From NCBI GenBank assembly GCA_016223085.1, contig JACRPS010000031.1, positions 116,981-180,980 of the forward strand: 64,000 bases of DNA. Reading direction: 5' to 3'. The stretch comes from Chloroflexota bacterium (lineage in GTDB: Bacteria > Chloroflexota > Anaerolineae > Aggregatilineales > Phototrophicaceae). Below are positions 51,362 through 58,487 of the stretch, in pieces (positions within the stretch are counted from its first letter, which is position 1; each line of letters starts with the position of its first letter). A program made the position numbers and the translations under genes. A model generated the notes under the pieces. That model was not told the origin of the DNA, ran no database searches, and worked only from the letters and a program-made list of their open reading frames with translations.

Positions 51362-54292
51362 TCAGTTCCCCTGCACCGCCCGCCAGACGCGCTCCGGCGT
51401 GAAGGGAATCTCGCGGATCATCACGCCGGTGGCGTCGTAGATGGCCGAGGCCAGCGCCGGGGCAACGCCGTCCTTCGGGATTTCCGCGACGGCCTTCGCG
51501 CCATATGGCCCGCTTTCTTCATAGGTTTCCACGAAGATCACTTCCAGTTCCGGCATTTCATTGGCGCGGTAGATGTGATACTTACCAAAATCTGTCGCCT
51601 GCGGCACGCCGTCCGCGTCATAGGTCATCGCCTCGCAGTGGGCGTAACCAAGCGCCTGCACCATGCCACCTTCCACCTGTCCCGACGCCGTGATCGGGTT
51701 AATGGCAATGCCGCAGTCTACGGCCATCAGCAGGCGGTCCACCGTCACCTGCCCGGTTTCGGTATCCACTGTCACCTCGGCGAACTGCGCGGCGAACGGC
51801 GGCGGGCTGTCGTAGCTCATGTGGCTGGCCGTCGCCATGATCTGCTTCTGGTCGGCCTGATGCAGGCTGTGCAGGGCCACCTGTTCCAGCGTCACGCTGC
51901 GCCCGTCCCGGTGAATCACCTTGCGGTCGTCCAGTTCCAGATCGTCCGGTGAGCAGTGCAGCGTGTGCTGTGCCACGTGTTTCAGGATTTGCTCGCGCAC
52001 CTGTTCGGCGGCTTTCAGCACCGCGCCGCCGCTGATGTAGGTTGTGCTGCTGGCATACGCGCCGGTGTCGAACGGCGTCATGTCGGTATCCGCCGCGTAC
52101 ACGATGATGTCGCTCACCGGCACGCCTAGCGTTTCGGCGGCGATCTGCGCCAGCACCGTATCCGCGCCCGTGCCCAAATCGGTTGCGCCGAAAAGCAGGT
52201 TAAACGAGCCGTCGTCGTTCATCTTGATGCTGGCCGCGCCCATGTCCAGCCCGGCAATGCCTGTGCCGTGCATCGCCAGCGCCAGCCCGATACCCTTCTT
52301 CAGGTGCGGCTTGCCGGGGACGGTTCGCTCCCGCCCGCGCTTGTCGTACCAGCCCATCGCCCGCGCGCCGATGTCCACACATTCGGCCAGTCCGCTCGTT
52401 TTGACAATCTGCTCAAATCCCTCGCGGCCTTCGCCGAGCGCGACCGACATCACCATCACGTCGCCGACTTTAATCCAGTTCCTGCGCTTGAACTCGATCA
52501 CATCCATACCCAGCGCGTGGGCGATTTCTTCCATGTGGACTTCCAGCGCGAACAGGGCTTGCGGCGCGCCGTAACCGCGATACGCGCCGGGCGTGGGGAT
52601 GTTGGTGTATACCACGTCGCAGATGAATTTGCTGAACGGCGCGTTGTAGGTCGTCAGGCCGCGAAAGCCGGACACCATCTGCACCGTCAGCCCGTGCGTG
52701 CCATACGCGCCGGTGTTGGCGACGATGTACAGTTCGGCAGCGACCACTTTTCCATCGTTGGTCACACCGGTTTTAAAGCGCAAAATCTGCGGGTGGCGGC
52801 TGCGCGCGCTGGTGAATTCCTGCTCGCGCGTGTATTCAAACCGCACCGGGCGGCCTGTCGCTATCGTCAGGTGCGCGCACAGGTCCTCGATCAGCATTTC
52901 CTGTTTGCCGCCAAAGCCGCCGCCGATGCGCGGTTTAATCACGCGAATGCGCTTCACCGGCAGGCCGATCAGTGGCGCGACCATCCGGCGCACGTGGAAC
53001 GGCACCTGCGTGCTGGTGCGAATCACCAGCCGGTCGTCCTCGTCCCACCACGTCACGACCACGTGCGGCTCGATGCTGGCCTGCTGCACCTGATGCACGC
53101 GGTACTCGCCTTCAAAAATGTGGTCGGCCAGCGCCCATTGTGCGGCTTCATCGCCCACCTGCGCCTCGACATGATGTACGATGTTGCGCTGGCGGTCGTG
53201 GATGCCGTCTACGTTCGGGTCATCGTGGATGACCGGCGCGCCGGTCTGCATCGCGGCTTCGGGGTCGAACACGGCGGGCAGCACTTCGTATTCCACGTCA
53301 ATCAGCCTGAGCGCCTCGCGCGCGATTTCCGGCGTTTCGGCGGCGACGACGGCCACGCGATCGCCGACGTGTCGCACCTTGTTATCCAGGCTGACCTGAT
53401 CGTAAGGCTTCGGATTCGGGTAGCTCTGCCCGCCGGACGCATAATACACGCGCGGCACGTCCTGGTACGTCAGCACGGCATGGACGCCCGGCAGCGCCTT
53501 CGCCCGGCTGGTGTCAATCCGTTTGATGCGCGCATGGGCGTGAGGGCTGGTCAGCAGCGCCGCGTGCAGGATGTCCTTCATTTCAATGTCGTCGGTGTAC
53601 ACCGGCTTGCCTGCCGCCAGCTTGACCGCATCCACTTTTGGCTCGGACTTGCCAACCGTGCGCCGTTCCTTCACTTCTGGCGGCGCGACGATCAACGCCG
53701 GTGCCGTGCGCGTGCGGACGCCGCCGGTATCGCCGCCGTTGCTGCTTTCCGGCTCAAACGGCCAGGGTGACTCGAACAGTCCCGGCGGGGCAGGGATGGC
53801 GCGTTCCAGTGGTTCGTAGGGTGGCACGTCCTCGCCGCGCATGATCGCCGCCGCGCGTAAAATCGCCTGCACCGGCTTGACGTAACCCGTCTCGCGGTCG
53901 AGCACGCCGGCAATTGCCTCGCGGACTTCCGTCTCAGTCGGATTTGGATTGCGCTGGAGCAGGGCATAGGCCGCCAGAATTTGCGCCGGCGTGTTGTAGC
54001 CGGACTGAATCGCGCCGGTTTCGATGAACGCCTGTTGCAATGGATGCAGATGGCGAGACGTGCCGATGCCTTCCAGCGTCAGGATGTCGTGCCCGTCGGC
54101 CTGGGCCGCCAGCATCGTCTGCGAGTTGACCATCTGGCCGTCCAGCAGCACCGCATCCGCGCCGGACAGCCCGTGTTCGTCGCCGAACTTGACGCTGAAA
54201 TACCCTTCGCGTCGCAGCAGACGCAGCAGCCGTTCATGCGGCTGCACGTCAAAGGTCTTCTTCTCGTTGTTAACGGTGAGCGTGATGTGCAT
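51362..54292 (-). CDS. xdhD: XdhD-like molybdenum hydroxylase with degenerate 2Fe-2S domains
   Basis: The 976-residue protein fuses a small Fe-S-type domain (1-140) to a molybdopterin-binding subunit (about 215-976). The molybdenum part is intact: GGQSYPNPKPYDQVS, IGGGFGGKQ, GAYRGYGAPQALFA, GATDLGTGADTVLAQIAAE, and the probable catalytic Glu in GAKAVAEIP. In the small domain every cluster cysteine is replaced: Asp38, Ser43, Asp46 and Gln58 in the first set; Ser97, Asn100, Asp132 and Glu134 in the second. As I remember, E. coli XdhD of the selenium-dependent hydroxylase group shows the same loss. The substrate may be a purine; the electron path is unclear. AAAGG lies 7 bases before the ATG. 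Confidence 0.88.
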   Translation of the reverse strand: MHITLTVNNEKKTFDVQPHERLLRLLRREGYFSVKFGDEHGLSGADAVLLDGQMVNSQTMLAAQADGHDILTLEGIGTSRHLHPLQQAFIETGAIQSGYNTPAQILAAYALLQRNPNPTETEVREAIAGVLDRETGYVKPVQAILRAAAIMRGEDVPPYEPLERAIPAPPGLFESPWPFEPESSNGGDTGGVRTRTAPALIVAPPEVKERRTVGKSEPKVDAVKLAAGKPVYTDDIEMKDILHAALLTSPHAHARIKRIDTSRAKALPGVHAVLTYQDVPRVYYASGGQSYPNPKPYDQVSLDNKVRHVGDRVAVVAAETPEIAREALRLIDVEYEVLPAVFDPEAAMQTGAPVIHDDPNVDGIHDRQRNIVHHVEAQVGDEAAQWALADHIFEGEYRVHQVQQASIEPHVVVTWWDEDDRLVIRTSTQVPFHVRRMVAPLIGLPVKRIRVIKPRIGGGFGGKQEMLIEDLCAHLTIATGRPVRFEYTREQEFTSARSRHPQILRFKTGVTNDGKVVAAELYIVANTGAYGTHGLTVQMVSGFRGLTTYNAPFSKFICDVVYTNIPTPGAYRGYGAPQALFALEVHMEEIAHALGMDVIEFKRRNWIKVGDVMVMSVALGEGREGFEQIVKTSGLAECVDIGARAMGWYDKRGRERTVPGKPHLKKGIGLALAMHGTGIAGLDMGAASIKMNDDGSFNLLFGATDLGTGADTVLAQIAAETLGVPVSDIIVYAADTDMTPFDTGAYASSTTYISGGAVLKAAEQVREQILKHVAQHTLHCSPDDLELDDRKVIHRDGRSVTLEQVALHSLHQADQKQIMATASHMSYDSPPPFAAQFAEVTVDTETGQVTVDRLLMAVDCGIAINPITASGQVEGGMVQALGYAHCEAMTYDADGVPQATDFGKYHIYRANEMPELEVIFVETYEESGPYGAKAVAEIPKDGVAPALASAIYDATGVMIREIPFTPERVWRAVQGN

Positions 54293-54317
54293 GGGAATAC
54301 CTTTTGAGATCTATCAA

Positions 54318-54854
54318 TCAATGAGGCACAACGTAGTTATAAATAATAATTGTTCCACCCGAAATTGGCTGAGACAACATAAGCCAATCTGGATTGGTCC
54401 ATACCTTACCTGAAAATGGTAATGAGGAAAGTTTTTGGTCTTCTACATCAACGAGCCGTAAGCCAAACTCATCAAAATAGCATGGCTCTGAGCGGCATTT
54501 TAGAAGGTTTCCCAGAAAGTTATCTTGCGGATAAAGCGTCATCCAATCCGTGCTATTATCTGGATTCTGATCATAGAAAGACTTGACCCGGTCAATAGAA
54601 TCATCAGTCCAATAATAACGAACGCGCCAAGCACGGTTTGTACCTATTTCGTGGGAAAAATCTCGAATGTAGGTCGAAGTTGGATAAACCTTAACATATG
54701 AACGAAACACAGCATCGGGCATAGCGACTAATCCACCAAACATCAGCCCGCTATAACAGCAACCAAACATTATTGTAACGAAAACGCCAAATAAGCAGCC
54801 GCATGTCAGCCGTTTATTTCTCGTCGTCACTGGTTGTCTAGATTCGTTCTCCAC
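54318..54854 (-). CDS. hypothetical single-pass membrane protein
   Basis: The 178-residue product starts at GTG 54854 (GAGGAAA just upstream). One membrane segment (LTCGCLFGVFVTIMFGCCYSGLMFGGLVAMP) is followed by an external domain with YPTSTYIRDFSHEIGTNRAWRVRYYWTDDSIDRVKSFYDQ, a pattern seen in small secreted proteins of unknown role. It is more AT-rich than the host average. It lies directly upstream of the XdhD-like gene on the same strand. No function can be given. Confidence 0.55.
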   Translation of the reverse strand: MENESRQPVTTRNKRLTCGCLFGVFVTIMFGCCYSGLMFGGLVAMPDAVFRSYVKVYPTSTYIRDFSHEIGTNRAWRVRYYWTDDSIDRVKSFYDQNPDNSTDWMTLYPQDNFLGNLLKCRSEPCYFDEFGLRLVDVEDQKLSSLPFSGKVWTNPDWLMLSQPISGGTIIIYNYVVPH

Positions 54855-55032
54855 GTTTCCTCGCGCCGTAGGCTCAAGCCTGCGGCTGACTTGTTCTGGT
54901 AAGCCTGCTTCAGCAGGCTGGATTCATTGTTGTTCGTGTTTCAGCCCGCTTCGATCGGGCTTCGCCCCGAATGGGGAACCATGTCCCCTGAGCAGGCGAT
55001 TCAGCCAGGTGCTTCCAGCGCCCGGCGTTCGT
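54855..55032. repeat. cluster of short AGCCTGC/AGCCCGC hairpins
   Basis: Three small inverted repeats follow each other: GTAGGCTCAAGCCTGC, AGCCTGCTTCAGCAGGCT and AAGCCCGATCGAAGCGGGCT (minus strand). They are of another type than the GTAGGG palindromes and fill the gap between HicB and the hypothetical membrane protein gene. Confidence 0.65.
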
Positions 55033-55254
55033 TTATGCCTGTACCTGATAGATCACCGGGCGGTAGCGCGGCTCAGGAATAGATAACCCCTTTGCCCGTG
55101 CTGTTTCTAACCATGCTTCTTTGGCAATTTGCACTTCCGCCAGGGCTTCTTCCGGTGTTTCGCCAAAAGCGGAACATGGCTCAAGGTCGGGAATATCGGC
55201 GATGTAACCGCTGTCCTCGTCACTGTAGAAGATATTGATATGGTAATCTTTCAT
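55033..55254 (-). CDS. hicB: HicB-family antitoxin
   Basis: The 73-residue protein is a short HicB: MKDYHINIFYSDEDSGYIADIPDLEPCSAFGETPEEALAEVQIAKEAWLETARAKGLSIPEPRYRP. This is the degenerate RNase-H-like fold that plugs the HicA active site. There is no separate C-terminal DNA-binding domain beyond a short tail. Its ATG overlaps the stop of hicA (ATGA), so translation is coupled. Order hicA then hicB is the usual one. Confidence 0.92.
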   Translation of the reverse strand: MKDYHINIFYSDEDSGYIADIPDLEPCSAFGETPEEALAEVQIAKEAWLETARAKGLSIPEPRYRPVIYQVQA

Positions 55255-55529
55255 ATTTCGTCCTCGTTGTCGTCTGGTTCATCCTCTAACTGTAAATTGT
55301 ACGTCTCAATCAGCTTCAAGAACTGGCGTATTTGATAGGGTTTTGCCTGTCCCTGTACATCCTGTACGGGAAATGGGCGTGGTAAATCAGGATGTGTAAA
55401 AACATGATGGCTTCCAGTTACTCGATCACGCGTAAAGCCGAAGGCTTCCAGCAAAATCACCAATTCATCAAATCGAATGTTTTTGGAACCAGATAAAATC
55501 TTTTTCAACAACTTCCGTTTCTTCGCCAT
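55251..55529 (-). CDS. hicA: HicA-family mRNA interferase toxin
   Basis: The 92-residue protein has the double-stranded-RNA-binding-like fold of HicA: KILSGSKNIRFDELVILLEAFGFTRDRVTGSHHVFTHPDLPRPFPVQDVQGQAKPYQIRQFLKLIE, with the catalytic histidine in GSHHVF (41-42). It cleaves mRNA unless bound by HicB. It is slightly longer than common HicA owing to an acidic end (EDEPDDNEDE). It follows the DinB-like gene by 2 bases, so the pair has been absorbed into, or started, a longer transcript. Confidence 0.92.
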   Translation of the reverse strand: MAKKRKLLKKILSGSKNIRFDELVILLEAFGFTRDRVTGSHHVFTHPDLPRPFPVQDVQGQAKPYQIRQFLKLIETYNLQLEDEPDDNEDEI

Positions 55530-55531
55530 CT

Positions 55532-55999
55532 TTATCGCTCAGCCTTCCCTTTTAACCCCCGTATCTCGTCGGCGTGTTCCCGGTCATGTTCGATGAAAAT
55601 CTCGATCAACTGCGGAATGCTGCCGCGTTGCCCCCAGGGATACAATACCTCACCGCCGAATTTTTCATCAGGAACGGCGAGTATCGCCGCCTTCAGTGCT
55701 TCCCGCGCCAGTTCCCATTCACGGCACGTCTGCTCGTACCTCAAATCCTGCCGCGTTTCCACCGAGCGCGCGTTGTAGTCGTTGATGCCGCGATACGAGG
55801 CAATCGCTGCCTCGCTGCCTTCGGTATATGCGCGGAGAGAAGCCGTCGTTGCTTCGTCCCAGCCGGTCAGGTGCGCCAACACCTGCCGGATCGTCCAACC
55901 GGGGTACACTTCCCAGTTCTTTTCGACTTCATCCAACAGCGATTGCATCGCCGCGTGGGAGGCGTCCAGCCCTTCGATAAGTTGCTCTCTGGTTTTCAC
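55532..55999 (-). CDS. DinB-superfamily (ClbS/DfsB-like) protein
   Basis: The 155-residue four-helix protein has the likely metal ligands of the DinB fold: His in VLAHLTGWDEATTASL and the pair in IEIFIEHDREHADEI. Members include thiol transferases, maleylpyruvate isomerases and the colibactin-resistance protein ClbS, so a role in detoxification is possible. Start GTG 55999 is one base after the TPR gene's stop. It is followed by hicA, in one operon of four genes. Confidence 0.78.
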   Translation of the reverse strand: MKTREQLIEGLDASHAAMQSLLDEVEKNWEVYPGWTIRQVLAHLTGWDEATTASLRAYTEGSEAAIASYRGINDYNARSVETRQDLRYEQTCREWELAREALKAAILAVPDEKFGGEVLYPWGQRGSIPQLIEIFIEHDREHADEIRGLKGKAER

Positions 56000-56000
56000 C

Positions 56001-56303
56001 TTATTCTTCCCTGTTCGGGTCGTCGTCTTCCGGCGGCGTGGGGTAAGTAATCATCTCGGCGTCCCGCTTGATTCCCGCGAGCAGGATGCTGGCATCCTCA
56101 TAGTCCGGGTCGAGTTGCAGCGCGCGTTCCAGCGCCTCAATCGCCGCCTCATCGTCATCCGCTGCCTGTCCCAGCAGATACCACGCCTGCGGGTTGGCCG
56201 GGAAATCGTTCAGGTAATCCAGCAGGATTTCGCGCGCGGCAGGCAGGTTCAGGACGCTGATGTAATAGCGGGCCGCATCCAGGCGTTCATCATACCGTGT
56301 CAC
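56001..56303 (-). CDS. small TPR protein
   Basis: The 100-residue protein carries two tetratricopeptide units: RYYISVLNLPAAREILLDYLNDFPANPQAWYLLGQAADDDEAAIEALERALQLDPDYEDASILLAGIKRD. GTG 56303 has AAGGAA 5 bases upstream. It starts the TPR-DinB-HicA-HicB operon. Partner unknown. Confidence 0.75.
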   Translation of the reverse strand: MTRYDERLDAARYYISVLNLPAAREILLDYLNDFPANPQAWYLLGQAADDDEAAIEALERALQLDPDYEDASILLAGIKRDAEMITYPTPPEDDDPNREE

Positions 56304-56441
56304 GGGCGTTCCTTTTTGTCTCCCACCCTCTATTGTACTCGACGTTCCTTGAGCATCTATCCATAAACCGCCTGACTCAAAACATACCCGGCGGGTTTGA
56401 GTCGGCTTGAGCCGACTTCCCGCCGGAATTGGCAGCCGGGT

Positions 56442-56457
56442 GGCTTTAGCCTCTGGC
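56442..56457. repeat. GGCTTTAGCC repeat overlapping a stop codon
   Basis: GGCTTTAGCCTCTGGC is the reverse complement of the 16-mer at 15982-15997. On the minus strand it encodes the last residues (Ala-Arg-Gly) and the TAA stop of the YgfM-like gene. Confidence 0.7.
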
Positions 56458-57276
56458 GGCGCATTCCAGCAGCGCGCGGTGCAGCAGTACCCGCGCCATT
56501 GCCACGCGGTATTCGGCGCTGCCGTTGTGATCGCTGACCGGCGTTAAACCACTGACCGAGTCAACTGCCCGGCTGATCGCCGCTTCGGTCAGTGACTGGC
56601 CGTTTAATGGCAGCATCACGGTCGTTACCGGGGATTCAGACACCCCGCTGAGGGCCGGGAAAACCGTTTCGACACAGCCGGACCCATCCAGCCGCAGAAA
56701 CACGGCTGCGCACACAATCGGCTGGTCGGCGGGTGTGCGGGCGACGTAGGCTGCGCCGAGCGAGTCACTCGCTTCTAGCGGCGGGATGCTGATGCCGGTG
56801 ATAATGCCCTGCCACAAATCACGGTTTGACGGCTGCGGAATCGCATCACTGGCGGCGAACGTCACCGTGTCGCCGTTGGGCAGCAGTTGATGAATGGCGA
56901 TGTCATGCGCCACCAGCGCCGCCACCCATTCCGGAAAGCGCGCCGGCTGCACCAGGCTTTCACCTACGGATGTGCCGTTGCGCTGGTTCAACGGTATCGC
57001 CCGCGTCAGCGACCGCCGCATGACCTCAGGCAGCCCGGGCAGGCCGGCCACCTGCTGCAAGCTGCACGCCGCGCCGATGTCGTACCAGCCGTTAGCTTCC
57101 TGCTGTACCTGGTTCAATTCCGGGATGGCCTGCAAATCCACCAGCGTTTCAAACGGCACATCCAGCCTGCCCAGCACCACGTTACCACCGGCGAGCGCGA
57201 CGGTGTCCGGTTGCTGCGCCAGTTCCAGCGCCTCGGCCAGCGTAGTTGGACGATAATAGTGTTTGGGGTTTGCCAT
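56446..57276 (-). CDS. ygfM: YgfM-like FAD-subunit homologue of molybdenum hydroxylases
   Basis: The 276-residue protein follows the FAD-binding subunit plan of xanthine dehydrogenase: YYRPTTLAEALELAQQPDTVALAGG, then TLVDLQAIPELNQVQ, GWYDIGAACSLQQVAGLPGLPEVMRRS. The FAD motifs are altered: GGTDL is GGNVV at 30-34, and the usual R-N-x-G-T-x-G-G-N is RNGTSVGES at 99-107. FAD binding may therefore be weak or lost. As I recall, E. coli YgfM partners XdhD. Here the two genes are 2.2 kb apart on the same strand, with TA and unrelated genes in between. GAGGATAA precedes the ATG. Its stop lies in a dispersed repeat. Confidence 0.78.
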   Translation of the reverse strand: MANPKHYYRPTTLAEALELAQQPDTVALAGGNVVLGRLDVPFETLVDLQAIPELNQVQQEANGWYDIGAACSLQQVAGLPGLPEVMRRSLTRAIPLNQRNGTSVGESLVQPARFPEWVAALVAHDIAIHQLLPNGDTVTFAASDAIPQPSNRDLWQGIITGISIPPLEASDSLGAAYVARTPADQPIVCAAVFLRLDGSGCVETVFPALSGVSESPVTTVMLPLNGQSLTEAAISRAVDSVSGLTPVSDHNGSAEYRVAMARVLLHRALLECAARG

Positions 57277-57279
57277 GAT

Positions 57280-57486
57280 TTATCCTCGCGCGCGTTTAAA
57301 CAGGGTACGTGCTCCCTGGTTGCCGTCCCATTCAAACTGCATCAGTTCCCAGCCGCCGCTGGCATATTTGTTGAGGGTTTCGGTGAATTTGTCCGCATTG
57401 GCGTGAACGTCTACCCCTTTGGTATCGGTATCAGGGTTCAATTCTCGCCCGGCGATGTAAACCACCAGGTATTCCCATCTGTCCAT
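57280..57486 (-). CDS. DUF4177-like small protein
   Basis: The 68-residue protein MDRWEYLVVYIAGRELNPDTDTKGVDVHANADKFTETLNKYASGGWELMQFEWDG matches the W-E-Y-x-V ... L-N-x-x-G-x-x-G-W-E-L pattern of DUF4177, found in many small bacterial proteins of unknown role. GGGAG lies 7 bases before the ATG. The next gene (YgfM-like) begins 3 bases after its stop. Confidence 0.8.
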   Translation of the reverse strand: MDRWEYLVVYIAGRELNPDTDTKGVDVHANADKFTETLNKYASGGWELMQFEWDGNQGARTLFKRARG

Positions 57487-57561
57487 CTGGTTGCTCCCAT
57501 GCGTGTTTCCTTAACGATACATCAACGCTCATCTACCCGCAAACCAACGGGCGCGCTTCTG

Positions 57562-58341
57562 CTAACGGGCGTAAACCGCCAGCACTGCCGGAACGGGGTC
57601 CAACGAGATGAGCCGGTATTCCGGCACGCCGGGCGCCAGCAACGACAGCATGGTTGAGCCGCCGCCATCAAGGTTGACGGCGTTGACCAGCCCTAAATCC
57701 GTCGTCGGCAGGAAGGCGCTCAACTCCACCAGCGTCAGTCCCAGCAGCGGCGTCACGCCGAGGATGATGCGCCCCTGACTGTCCTGCCCAACGAACGTTC
57801 GCCGCGTGGCGCGGTCGGGGTCAGGATTGTGATACGCCGGCTGGCTGTCGGCTACCAGCATCGGAAAGCCCTGCACCGCTTGTTCCAATGCTTCGCCCTG
57901 GTAGGGGCGGGTAGCGTTTGACCACACGCCAGGCAGCCCATTTTCAACCGCGAACGTGCCGCCGTAACCTGCGTAGGACTGGCCGTATACCGCGCCATCA
58001 CTGACGAGCAGACCGAGAATTTCAAATTCTGGCGTGAAAAAATTGGCATTGATGAAGATCGTCGCTTCTGGCAGTTCTGCCCGCCACTGGAGCAGCGTCA
58101 ACGGGTTGCCGGGGCGATAGTGCGCGCGGAAGGTGTACTGCGCCGGGTTCACTCGCAGGATGATGATCTGTGATAGCAGATTAGCCTCATCCGGCAGATA
58201 CACGCGGCGTTCCAGCCCCGGCGCGAGGGTTTCCCAGCCATCAGCGGCTGGTGTTGGCGTTGGCAGCGGCGTAGGCGTTGGGGTGGGGGTGGCCAGCAGC
58301 GTACAGCCGCTGACCAGCAGCAGGCACAGAAAACGCAGCAT
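57562..58341 (-). CDS. phosphodiester glycosidase-like lipoprotein (NAGPA domain)
   Basis: The 259-residue protein has a lipoprotein signal (MLRFLCLLLVSGC), a Thr/Pro linker (ATPTPTPTPLPTPTPA) and a NAGPA-type domain. Visible parts are TIFINANFFTPEFEILGLLVSDG, RTFVGQDSQGRIILGVTPLLGLTLVELSAFLPTTDLGLVNAVNLDGGGSTMLSL. The Asn-x-Asp-Gly-Gly-Gly-Ser-Thr motif marks the family that removes GlcNAc from phosphodiesters. Its substrate could be an envelope glycan. GGAG lies 9 bases before the ATG. It is divergent from the tRNA gene. Confidence 0.88.
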   Translation of the reverse strand: MLRFLCLLLVSGCTLLATPTPTPTPLPTPTPAADGWETLAPGLERRVYLPDEANLLSQIIILRVNPAQYTFRAHYRPGNPLTLLQWRAELPEATIFINANFFTPEFEILGLLVSDGAVYGQSYAGYGGTFAVENGLPGVWSNATRPYQGEALEQAVQGFPMLVADSQPAYHNPDPDRATRRTFVGQDSQGRIILGVTPLLGLTLVELSAFLPTTDLGLVNAVNLDGGGSTMLSLLAPGVPEYRLISLDPVPAVLAVYAR

Positions 58342-58358
58342 AACGGCGAACTCCGGTC

Positions 58359-58387
58359 TTGATTAGCACCGTGCCCTATGCTATACT
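58359..58387 (+). promoter_or_regulatory. promoter of the tRNA-Val gene
   Basis: TTGATT (58359-58364) and TATACT (58382-58387) are separated by exactly 17 bases and end 26 bases before the mature tRNA 5' end. A good sigma-70 promoter. Confidence 0.8.
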
Positions 58388-58413
58388 CTTTTTCACAATC
58401 CACAAGCACCAAC

Positions 58414-58487
58414 GGGCGCATAGCTCAGCTGGACAGAGCGCACGGTTCACATCCGTGAGGTCCGGGGTTCAAGTCCCTGTGCGCCCA
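58414..58487 (+). tRNA. tRNA-Val (anticodon CAC)
   Basis: The 74-base cloverleaf is complete: acceptor GGGCGCA pairs with TGCGCCC, the D arm contains AGCTCAGCTGGACAGAGC, the anticodon stem CACGG/CCGTG encloses TTCACAT with anticodon CAC, and the T arm is GGGG-TTCAAGT-CCC-type. CCA is not encoded (ATC follows). It reads GUG codons. The 3' half is the probable integration site of the element to the right, and the serine recombinase gene ends antisense inside it at 58425. Confidence 0.95.

Noticed and set aside
52268..53770. Open frame of 500 codons on the plus strand
   Set aside because: Antisense to the molybdenum hydroxylase gene; His/Arg/Ala-rich composition without motifs, as expected of a shadow.
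58425..58487. C-terminal 21 residues of the serine recombinase as a true conserved domain
   Set aside because: The peptide WAHRDLNPGPHGCEP is the antisense translation of the tRNA gene; similar peptides arise wherever frames run antisense through tRNA genes.
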